Part shown: piece by piece, positions 32,659-39,439 of the stretch
Layout: the number at the start of each line of letters is the position of its first letter
Numbering within the stretch: the stretch's first letter is position 1
Source: Phycisphaerae bacterium
GTDB lineage: Bacteria; Planctomycetota; Phycisphaerae; FEN-1346; JAACEH01
Assembly: GCA_012729015.1 (NCBI GenBank)
Contig: JAAYDY010000092.1
Span: forward strand, 1 to 51,010
Direction: 5' to 3'
Length of the DNA: 51,010 nucleotides
Translations under genes and position numbers: made by a program
Notes under the pieces: model-generated
Told to the model about the DNA's origin: nothing
What the model saw: the letters and a program-made list of their open reading frames with translations, nothing else
The model's database searches: none

Positions 32659-34197
32659 CTACTTTTCTACGGCCACCTGGAACGGCGAGGCCGGCAGCCC
32701 CTCGGCATTGTACAGGTTGCACTCCGGGTTGTCGGCCCAGGCGTAGCGCACGCTCACCGGTTCGGCCACGGCGTCGCTCGACACCACGACCGTGGCCCCG
32801 TCGATCTTCGCCTGCGCCCAGACATACTTGCCGTCGGCGCCGGCCACGGTAAACCCTTTCAGCGTTTCGCCCTTGGCCACCAGCCCGCCGCCCACGCTGT
32901 CGAAGCTCAGACGCACGGCGCCTCCCTCGGCCTTCGCCCCGGCCACCAGCGGCCCCGAGTACACGAGCTTCTGATCGTAGGCCACGGCCAGAGCGCCCAG
33001 CGCCAGCCGCCGCCCCACGTCGAGCTTGTTCTTCGGATGAATGTCTTCGGCTTCGCCGATGTCAATCGCCACGGCCATCGCCGTCTTCGGCACCGCCGAC
33101 AACGTCAGTCGCTGCACGTTGCGCAGCTCTGCCCAGGCGCTCTCGGTGGGCTCCTCGTAACGGGCCCGGTAGTTGGCGATCTGCACGTACACGAACGGAA
33201 ACTCGCCCTGGCCCCACTCGTTCCGCCAGGCGTGAATCATCCCCGGAAATGTCAGGCGGTACTGTGCGGCGCTGCCGGCATCCGATTCGCCCTGGTACCA
33301 GATAACGCCGCGAATGCCATAGGGCACCAGCGGCCGTATCATCCCATTGTAGAGGCCGCACAACCGTCGCATGCTCTCGGTGATGCGTTCCGGCTTGCGC
33401 GGCGCCCGGCCGCCTTCGGCCTTGGCCTTGTCGGCCGCGACCTGCCATTCGGCAAGCTCTTTCTGAAAGGCCGCCTCGTCGAACGCCGCCACCTTCGCCG
33501 CCCACGACTCCAGCCCGGCCTTTGCCGTCGGCGCCGCCGCCAGCAACGACTCCTGGCTCATCCACGCATCGATCCTCGATCCTCCGACCGAACTGACGAT
33601 GAGCCCGACGGGTACATTGAGCTTCTGATGCAGTTCGCGGCCGAAGAAGTACCCCGCGGCCGACCACTTCAACACCTCACGGCCCTGGCAGACCGACCAC
33701 TGCCCCTTCACGTCGGCCGCAGGCTCGCCCGCCACGGCCCGCTGGACCGTGAACATGCGGAGCTGCGGGTAGTTCGCCTCGGCAATCTGCTTCTCGCTCT
33801 CCGGGCTGCCGCCCCGCCCAAACACCCCGGAACCTACCCGCATTTCCATGTTGCTCTGCCCGCTGCACAGCCACACCTCGCCGACCAGCACGTCCTTGAC
33901 CGTCAGCGTGTTGGTGCCGGCAACCGTCAACTCGTGCGGACCGCCGGCCTTCAACGGGCCCACCTCCACCGACCACCGGCCCTGGGCGTCGGCCGTCGCC
34001 TCGCCCTTGGCGCCGGCCACCGACACCGACACCTTCTCGCCGGCCTCGGCCGTGCCCCAGATGCGAACCGGTCGCTCCTGCTGAAGCACCATCCCGTCGC
34101 TGAAAAGCGCCGCCAGACGGACCTCGGCCCGCGCAGTCGGAACCGCGATCGCCAGTGCCGACATTGCCGCCAGGACTGCCGCCTTGAAACGCATCAT
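32659..34197 (-). CDS. Exported sialate O-acetylesterase (copy 2)
   Basis: 512-residue paralogue of copy 1 with signal peptide 1-24 (ending PTARA), WLCSGQSNM, WYQGESDAG and DIHPKNKLDVG. The catalytic set is intact in both, so both are probably active. The first 90 mature residues and the last 130 are almost the same as copy 1, while about 120-350 carries many substitutions (for example NPWRPNGLYN against SMRRLCGLYN), suggesting different substrate preference. GAAGGAGG lies 7 bases before the ATG at 34197. It is the first gene of a probable four-gene unit with copy 1, HAD and radical SAM. Confidence 0.88.
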   Translation of the reverse strand: MMRFKAAVLAAMSALAIAVPTARAEVRLAALFSDGMVLQQERPVRIWGTAEAGEKVSVSVAGAKGEATADAQGRWSVEVGPLKAGGPHELTVAGTNTLTVKDVLVGEVWLCSGQSNMEMRVGSGVFGRGGSPESEKQIAEANYPQLRMFTVQRAVAGEPAADVKGQWSVCQGREVLKWSAAGYFFGRELHQKLNVPVGLIVSSVGGSRIDAWMSQESLLAAAPTAKAGLESWAAKVAAFDEAAFQKELAEWQVAADKAKAEGGRAPRKPERITESMRRLCGLYNGMIRPLVPYGIRGVIWYQGESDAGSAAQYRLTFPGMIHAWRNEWGQGEFPFVYVQIANYRARYEEPTESAWAELRNVQRLTLSAVPKTAMAVAIDIGEAEDIHPKNKLDVGRRLALGALAVAYDQKLVYSGPLVAGAKAEGGAVRLSFDSVGGGLVAKGETLKGFTVAGADGKYVWAQAKIDGATVVVSSDAVAEPVSVRYAWADNPECNLYNAEGLPASPFQVAVEK

Positions 34198-34301
34198 GAC
34201 ACAGCCTCCTTCATCACCTGGAAACCAACGCCGTCGTCACAACGTCACGACGCCTTTTCGCTGTCGCACGGCCATCCTGGCCCTGCACAGCGCGGTTCGT
34301 C

Positions 34302-34330
34302 CACGGGCAAGATGCCCATGCCGCGATGCC
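34302..34330. repeat. GGGCAAGATGCCCATGCC repeat fragment
   Basis: The palindromic GGGCAAGATGCCC segment followed by ATGCCGCGATGCC resembles the two modules inside the 99-bp MITE-like element at 28926-29024. It lies in the 210-base gap upstream of sialate esterase copy 2. No terminal inverted repeats are visible here. Confidence 0.5.
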
Positions 34331-34407
34331 GCGCTGCCTTACTGATAAACCCTCTCAACAGACAACCGGCCCGCCGGATCGCTTCCGACGAGCCGTCGCA
34401 TAAACCA

Positions 34408-34492
34408 TGGTGCGCGGGGAGGGACTCGAACCCTCACAGGTTGCCCCACAGGAACCTAAATCCTGCGCGTCTGCCAGTTCCGCCACCCGCGC
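34408..34492 (-). tRNA. tRNA-Leu (anticodon UAG)
   Basis: 85 bases including encoded CCA. The acceptor stem GCGCGGG pairs with CCCGCGC plus discriminator A. The D arm is GGCGGAACTGGCAGAC. The anticodon stem CAGGA/TCCTG encloses TTTAGGT, giving anticodon TAG for CUA and related leucine codons. A long variable arm (TGGGGCAACCTGT) marks a class II tRNA. The T arm is GAGGGTTCGAGTCCCTC. It lies 18 bases after the dapB stop on the same strand and may be processed from that transcript. No integrated element is visible at its 3' end. Confidence 0.95.
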
Positions 34493-34510
34493 TCAGCGCG
34501 CTGCACCACG

Positions 34511-35317
34511 TCACAGCCCCAGGACGTCCTGCATCGAGTAGAGGCCCGCCGGCCGCCCGGCCACCCACAGGGCCGCACGCAACGCGCCGCGAACGAACGT
34601 GTCGCGCGTCGAGGCCACGTGACGCAACTCCACGCGCTCGCCCAGCGCGCCGTAGATAATCGTGTGCTCGCCGACGATGTCGCCGGCACGCACCGCATGA
34701 ATGCCGATCTCGCCCTCGCCGCGCGGGCACGTCCCTTCGCGACCGTAGCATGCATCGTCGGCCAGGTTGCGGCCGGTGGCCTCGGCAATGGCCTTGGCCA
34801 GCCCCAGGGCCGTCCCGCTCGGGGCGTCCTTCTTGAACCGGTGGTGCGACTCGACGATCTCCACGTCGTACGCCGGACCCAGCGCGCGGGCCAGGTCCGC
34901 CGCCGTTTTCAGCAGCACGTTGACCCCGACGCTCATGTTCGGCGCGTGAACCACGGCCACCTTCCTCGCCGCTGCGGCCAACAGCTTCTCGGCCTCGGCA
35001 TCCAGCCCGGTCGTGCCGATGACCATGGCCACGCCCGCCGCGGCACACTCGCCCAAGCGGACCTTCGTCCCGGCCGGCAGGCTGAAGTCGATCAGGACGT
35101 CCACGCCCGACGCCGGCAGCCGCTCGGCCACCGCCACGCCCAGACGCCCCAAGCCGGCCAACTCGCCCGCGTCGGCGCCCAGCGACTCGTGGCCCGCCGA
35201 TTCCAGCGCCGCCGCAAGCGACAACCCCTCGGTCTCGACGCACAGGGCCACCAGACGCCGGCCCATGCGCCCGGCCGCTCCGTTGACCGCCACTCGCACC
35301 GCGCCACTCGCGTTCAC
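34511..35317 (-). CDS. dapB: 4-hydroxy-tetrahydrodipicolinate reductase
   Basis: 268-residue NAD(P)H enzyme of lysine and diaminopimelate synthesis. The Rossmann motif is [11 protein letters not shown] (10-20); GTTGL and [10 protein letters not shown] follow, and the catalytic signature is [15 protein letters not shown]. The start is a GTG at 35317 that overlaps the thrC stop (GTGA), so the two aspartate-pathway genes are translationally coupled. Length is normal. Confidence 0.94.
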   Translation of the reverse strand: MNASGAVRVAVNGAAGRMGRRLVALCVETEGLSLAAALESAGHESLGADAGELAGLGRLGVAVAERLPASGVDVLIDFSLPAGTKVRLGECAAAGVAMVIGTTGLDAEAEKLLAAAARKVAVVHAPNMSVGVNVLLKTAADLARALGPAYDVEIVESHHRFKKDAPSGTALGLAKAIAEATGRNLADDACYGREGTCPRGEGEIGIHAVRAGDIVGEHTIIYGALGERVELRHVASTRDTFVRGALRAALWVAGRPAGLYSMQDVLGL

Positions 35318-36711
35318 TGGTCCAATCCCTCAATCACTTTCACGATCGCGTCCATGTTGTCTTCGACCACCACCGGCCGGTTCGCGAAACTCGCCCGATC
35401 GACGTGGTAGTCCTTATACAACTCCTGCAACTCCCCGTCGCTCCTGGTGTGGTAGTTCACCGTGATGTTCGGATCCTTCAGACAGTGACCCGTCAGAATG
35501 CACACCACACGCTCGCCCGGGTCGATCACGCCACGGGCCACCAGCTTCTTCGTCCCGGCGACGCTGGCCGCGCTGGCCGGCTCGCAACCCAGCCCGCCAC
35601 GGCCCACCTGGGCCTTGGCGTCGAGGATCTCCTGATCGGTCACCTTCTCCACAACGCCGCCGGTCGCCTCCAGCGCCCGAAGACACTTCTTCAGATTCAC
35701 CGGCCGGTTGATCTCGATGGCACTGGCGGTGGTCTTCGCCCGCCGCCCCTCGGCGTCCATCCGATCATAGAACGCCTTGATCCGCGCATCGTCGGTGCGG
35801 CCGCCGTTCCACGTCAGCTTCTCGTCGTTCACCACGCGATACAGCGTGTCGGCCCCCGCCGCATTGATGATCGCGATCCGCGGCGGCTTCTTGATGAGCC
35901 CCAACTCCTGGAGCTCGATGAACGCCTTGCCGAAGGCGCTGGAGTTGCCCAGGTTGCCGCCCGGCACCACGATCCAGTCGGGCGCCTGCCACCCCAGCGC
36001 CTCCAGAACGCGGTACATGATCGTCTTCTGCCCTTCCAGGCGGAACGGGTTCAGGCTGTTCATCAGGTAGATGCCGAACTTCGCCGCCACCTGCTGCACG
36101 CGGGCCATGCAGGCGTCGAAATCGCCCTTCAGTTGCAGCGTCGCCACGCCGTAGTCCAGCGCCTGGGCCAGCTTGCCGTAGGCGATCTTGCCGCTGCCGA
36201 CGAAGACCAGGCCGCTGATGGTCCGGTTGATCGCCGCATAGACGGCCATCGAGGCGCTGGTGTTGCCGGTGGAGGCACAGGCCGCCCGCTTCGCGCCGAC
36301 CATCTTGGCGTGCGTGAAGGCCGCCGTCATGCCATTGTCCTTGAACGAGCCGCTCGGATTCAGCCCCTCGTACTGAAGGTAAAGCTGTCCCGGGTTCATC
36401 CCGGCAAACGGCGCCACGCGGTCCGCCTGCTGAAGAATCGTCTGGCCTTCACCCAGGGTGATGATGTCGGCCTCCGGGGCGAACGGCAGCAACTCGCGGA
36501 ACCGCCACACGCCGCTGAACGACAGCGGCCGGCCGCGCTCGGCCCAGCGACGCTCGAACCCGGCCAGACGGGTCGGCACGCCGACCTTGTCCCAGCGGTA
36601 CCGCACGTCGAGCAGGTCGCCGCATCGCGGACACGCGAAATACGATTCTCGGACCGAGAACTCGGCCCCGCACCCGTGGCCGATACACTTCTGATACGCC
36701 ACATCACCCAT
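35314..36711 (-). CDS. thrC: Threonine synthase
   Basis: 465-residue PLP enzyme converting O-phosphohomoserine to threonine. A zinc-ribbon-like N-terminus (Cys9, Cys14, Cys27, Cys30) is typical of one threonine synthase subgroup. The PLP lysine is Lys124 in [11 protein letters not shown]. Further landmarks are [14 protein letters not shown] and [24 protein letters not shown] precedes the ATG at 36711 by 6 bases. A C-terminal stretch (about 400-465, ending [14 protein letters not shown] helices) may be regulatory. It is coupled to dapB. Confidence 0.93.
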   Translation of the reverse strand: MGDVAYQKCIGHGCGAEFSVRESYFACPRCGDLLDVRYRWDKVGVPTRLAGFERRWAERGRPLSFSGVWRFRELLPFAPEADIITLGEGQTILQQADRVAPFAGMNPGQLYLQYEGLNPSGSFKDNGMTAAFTHAKMVGAKRAACASTGNTSASMAVYAAINRTISGLVFVGSGKIAYGKLAQALDYGVATLQLKGDFDACMARVQQVAAKFGIYLMNSLNPFRLEGQKTIMYRVLEALGWQAPDWIVVPGGNLGNSSAFGKAFIELQELGLIKKPPRIAIINAAGADTLYRVVNDEKLTWNGGRTDDARIKAFYDRMDAEGRRAKTTASAIEINRPVNLKKCLRALEATGGVVEKVTDQEILDAKAQVGRGGLGCEPASAASVAGTKKLVARGVIDPGERVVCILTGHCLKDPNITVNYHTRSDGELQELYKDYHVDRASFANRPVVVEDNMDAIVKVIEGLDQ

Positions 36712-36880
36712 GACACGCCTTCTCCACAGCGGGTATCACGTCGCAGACGGGACTACGGGACGCCTCCTGAGGCCGCCAGAATATCCCCCCCGCCGCCGCC
36801 GGACAAGCAAAAAGCCGCCCGCCGCCCGGCCCGCAGCGCGACCGACGTTTCCGATGCCGCCACAGGACACGAGCCTCGAC

Positions 36881-36920
36881 AAAAACGCCGGCAGGCGACC
36901 GCTGAGGATCGTCCGCCGGC
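36881..36920 (-). terminator. Intrinsic terminator after PEP-CTERM gene 2
   Basis: On the minus strand GCCGGC (36920-36915) pairs with GCCGGC (36892-36887) with partial inner pairing of GGACGATC against GGTCGCC, followed by GTTTTTG (A-run at 36881-36885 on the plus strand). It lies about 60 bases past the stop codon of the PEP-CTERM gene. Confidence 0.6.
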
Positions 36921-36978
36921 GTGTGTATCTCAAAGCTGCCGATCAAGAGGGAGGCACAGAGTGTGCCTGATGGCAAGC

Positions 36979-37698
36979 CTATTTCTTCCTGCGGAAGAAC
37001 AGGCCGAACGCACCCAGACCAAGAAGACCCATGGTCGTCGGCTCGGGAACGGTCGTGAAGGCAAAGTCGTCGTAGCAGACATCCGTCCAGCCGCAGTTGG
37101 CCAGGGTGATGCCGCCGAACATGACGTTGTTCGGCGTGCCAAGGATGCCGATCAGGTCACCCGTGGTGCTGGAGTAGACAGCGAAGCTTTCCAGCGGGAT
37201 TTGCACCAGGGTCGATCCGCCCGCGGCAATCTCCGGCAGAGCGACGGTGACCGTCGCCTTGCGTTTCCCAGCCGACAACGCGGGCAGAAGGGAATCCTGC
37301 CAGGCGAGAGTCACGGCCAGGTTCCTCGCCGTCAGGGCGGCCGTACCGAGATTGTAGACAAGGAACTCGAAATGCGTCACTCCGGCCGGCCAGTCCGCCT
37401 CTGCAAGACGCTTGCTGGTCTGATAGCTATTGAATGAATCAACGCCCAGCAACCCCAGTTCATTGTAGGAAGCTCCCGCATGAATGGCGTAGTTGCTGCC
37501 ATCGCCGGCCACGTCGTAAAACGTGAAGCCGCTCGCATTGGTCTGCCACGTGGCATAGGTCAAGCCATCTGCCATCAGCAGGGGCGACATGGCATCCATG
37601 TCGTTGAAATCATCGATCAACAAATAGGCCGCCGACGCCGACCCCCCCCAGATCACCGAAAGACACACAGCCAGAATGCCTGTCACTGCTCTCTTCAT
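36979..37698 (-). CDS. Exported PEP-CTERM protein (second locus)
   Basis: 239-residue secreted protein. Signal peptide 1-24 (ending GSASA). The body is a beta-rich, possibly carbohydrate-binding-like domain (AYLLIDDFNDMDAMSP; FEFLVYNLGTAALTARNLAV; CYDDFAFTT). The PEP-CTERM tail is VPEPTTMGLLGLGAFGLFFR then RKK. It does not share its domain with the PEP-CTERM protein at 1204-1878. GGGAGG lies 8 bases before the ATG at 37698; the upstream extension of the frame is non-coding. It is divergent from regulator 2. Confidence 0.83.
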   Translation of the reverse strand: MKRAVTGILAVCLSVIWGGSASAAYLLIDDFNDMDAMSPLLMADGLTYATWQTNASGFTFYDVAGDGSNYAIHAGASYNELGLLGVDSFNSYQTSKRLAEADWPAGVTHFEFLVYNLGTAALTARNLAVTLAWQDSLLPALSAGKRKATVTVALPEIAAGGSTLVQIPLESFAVYSSTTGDLIGILGTPNNVMFGGITLANCGWTDVCYDDFAFTTVPEPTTMGLLGLGAFGLFFRRKK

Positions 37699-38013
37699 CA
37701 CGTGTTCCTCCCATAAAGAAGTGAACTGCCCTTGCGTGTCACAGCAACCCGATTCCAAACCACCACCGGTGTAATGAAAGACGTGCATGCGACCACCGTC
37801 ACTTGGGTTCTCATCATGCGGAGGCTTCCCTCAGACCCAACCGACCCCGCCGCATCCCGCCGTTGCAGCTTCCCGGGCCACCCGCGGTCCGTCGCCTCCC
37901 CCGAAGCACCTTAAGTATGCGGTACAGGGCATGCCCAAACAAGCGTCGCAGGCCGTTCTCGCCGACAACGCAAGGGGCTCATGGGAGAATCCATAAATGG
38001 TTATCAGGCAGTC

Positions 38014-38032
38014 CGTTATGGCGTCGCTAACG
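38014..38032. promoter_or_regulatory. CGTTA-N9-TAACG inverted repeat
   Basis: Perfect 5-bp arms 106 bases before the regulator start. The GTTA/TAAC arms match those of the dyads at 2108-2120 and 2197-2218 in the paralogous locus, but the spacers differ (9, 3 and 8-10 bases), which weakens the case for a single binding site type. Confidence 0.35.
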
Positions 38033-38073
38033 CAAAATGCTTGCTCCAGCGGCCGTTTTTCGACGACCTGCCG

Positions 38074-38102
38074 TTGCATTTACTGGACGGGTTTGCTACG
38101 AT
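38074..38102 (+). promoter_or_regulatory. Sigma-70-like promoter of regulator 2
   Basis: TTGCAT (38074-38079), a 17-base spacer and TACGAT (38097-38102) place transcription start near 38109 and give a 5' leader of about 29 bases. A GTTAC half-site overlaps the expected start. Confidence 0.55.
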
Positions 38103-38137
38103 TGTGTTACAGATTCATGCTACAGACAGGACATCAC

Positions 38138-39253
38138 ATGACCAAGAACCAACGGGCCTACCTGCACCTTCTGCGACATCTGATCTCCGGTGACTGGTCG
38201 CCCGGGCAGCGGATACCGTCGGTGCGCCAGCTGGCCGCCGAGCTGCAGACCTCAACACGGCCTCTTCAGGTCGCCCTGCGGGCGGCCGCCGACCAGGGGT
38301 TGCTGCGACTCCACGAGAAGTCGCGCGCCGAAGTGCTCCCGGATGCAGCCGACCGGGCACGGAAGCTTCTGGCTGCGACCTCCAGTCAGCCCAGACTGCG
38401 GAGACTCGCTATTCTGATGCCAGACAACCTCTATCCGCTGACCGAGTCGCCTTTCCAGGCCGAGGTCGCGCAGGCCATCTCCAAGGCGGCCATCGGCCGC
38501 GGCCTCGGCGCCGAAGTGGTGCCCGCGCCTCAAAATGGGCACACGGAATTCGCACAGAAGATTGCCGCCGGGTTCGACGCCGCCATCGTGATCGACCTGC
38601 GCACCAGAATGCTGGGGCTGGCGTTCGCCCTGCGACACCGGAACTTCCCGCTGATGCTGTTTCGCAAGCACATTCCAGGTCAGGACATCCCCTCCGTTAT
38701 GACCGACGATCATGGTGCCGCCCGGCGGCTCGCCCAACTGCTGGTGCGACTGGGACATCGCAACCTGTGCCTGGTGTCCGTTCAGCACGAGGAACTGCTC
38801 AGCGGTCTACGATCGCCTACCGAGCAATGGACCGATTGTCTGCGTGATGCCGGCGTCCTTGGAGAATGCACCTTGCCGGTGATCTGCTATCCAGGGTGGG
38901 ACCTCATGGGCGCCATCGGGCACGTCCTCGGACTCAGACCGCGCATCACCGCCCTTGTCCTGGGCTATCCGGACATGCTCTTCATGGTCAAGCCCTGCGG
39001 CTACTTCGAACGGATACGCGTGCCGCACGACATGAGTGTCGCGACCATGGGCGTCGGACGCGGCACCTATCGTCCGCCCACATGGCCGCCGGTCACCTCC
39101 TTCGAGTTGAACGTCCCGCGCGCCGCCGAACTGATGGTGACCGGCATCGAGTCCATGCTGAACGGCAATACCGCCCCGGCCAGCATCCGCCTGCCGCTGG
39201 ACATTGTGATCACCGACAGCGTCGGACCGCCCCCGCCGCCCGACGTGCCGTGA
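38138..39253 (+). CDS. GntR-type HTH / LacI-type sensor regulator (paralogue)
   Basis: 371-residue DNA-binding protein homologous along its length to the regulator at 2249-3355. Winged helix at about 1-70 (ISGDWSPGQRIPSVRQLAAE; QVALRAAADQGLLRLHEKSR). Sensor domain from about 85 (LAILMPDNLYPLTESPFQAE; GHRNLCLVSV; MSVATMGVGR; IRLPLDIVITDSVGPP). The ATG at 38138 follows AGGAC; the upstream open frame contains the promoter and is not coding. It probably controls the divergent PEP-CTERM gene and itself (inference). The ligand is unknown. Confidence 0.8.
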   Translation: MTKNQRAYLHLLRHLISGDWSPGQRIPSVRQLAAELQTSTRPLQVALRAAADQGLLRLHEKSRAEVLPDAADRARKLLAATSSQPRLRRLAILMPDNLYPLTESPFQAEVAQAISKAAIGRGLGAEVVPAPQNGHTEFAQKIAAGFDAAIVIDLRTRMLGLAFALRHRNFPLMLFRKHIPGQDIPSVMTDDHGAARRLAQLLVRLGHRNLCLVSVQHEELLSGLRSPTEQWTDCLRDAGVLGECTLPVICYPGWDLMGAIGHVLGLRPRITALVLGYPDMLFMVKPCGYFERIRVPHDMSVATMGVGRGTYRPPTWPPVTSFELNVPRAAELMVTGIESMLNGNTAPASIRLPLDIVITDSVGPPPPPDVP

Positions 39254-39257
39254 CCTG

Positions 39258-39268
39258 CCCCCCCCCCC
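39258..39268. repeat. Poly-C tract (11 bases)
   Basis: An uninterrupted run of 11 C four bases after the regulator 2 stop codon. It is outside any coding frame, so slippage would not switch a gene. Comparable G runs occur at 50610-50620. Confidence 0.8.
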
Positions 39269-39408
39269 AGCCGACAAACCAAGAGCCGCTGCGGCTGGTG
39301 GCGTCGGCGCATGTCACGTTCGCAGAGACGCTTGTCGCCCGCGTCGTGGCTTGTCTCAGATCGGCGCACGGTTTCCCACGGCGAGCGGCAGGGCGACCGG
39401 CTGTTGGG

Positions 39409-39439
39409 GTGATCGGGGAACTGACGCTCCTCCGATCAC
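39409..39439. terminator. Hairpin at convergent gene ends
   Basis: GTGATCGG (39409-39416) and CCGATCAC (39432-39439) form a perfect 8-bp stem with a 15-base loop overlapping the stop codon of the ligase-like gene, facing regulator 2. No U-tract is evident. Confidence 0.4.

Larger units (their letters stand above)
37699..38137. other. Divergent region between PEP-CTERM gene 2 and regulator 2
   Basis: 439 bases without a convincing gene. It holds the regulator promoter (38074-38102), an inverted repeat CGTTA-N9-TAACG (38014-38032), and further GTTAT/GTTAC half-sites at about 38000 and 38106. Short open frames here have no ribosome binding site. Confidence 0.6.

Noticed and set aside
34408..34492. 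tRNA-Leu as an integration site for a genomic island
   Set aside because: The neighbours are housekeeping genes, there is no integrase, and no direct repeat of the tRNA 3' end is visible downstream within the window.
39309..39320. GCATGTCACGTT as a relic terminal repeat of MITE family 1
   Set aside because: Only 12 bases match one end of the element and nothing pairs with it nearby, so chance cannot be excluded.
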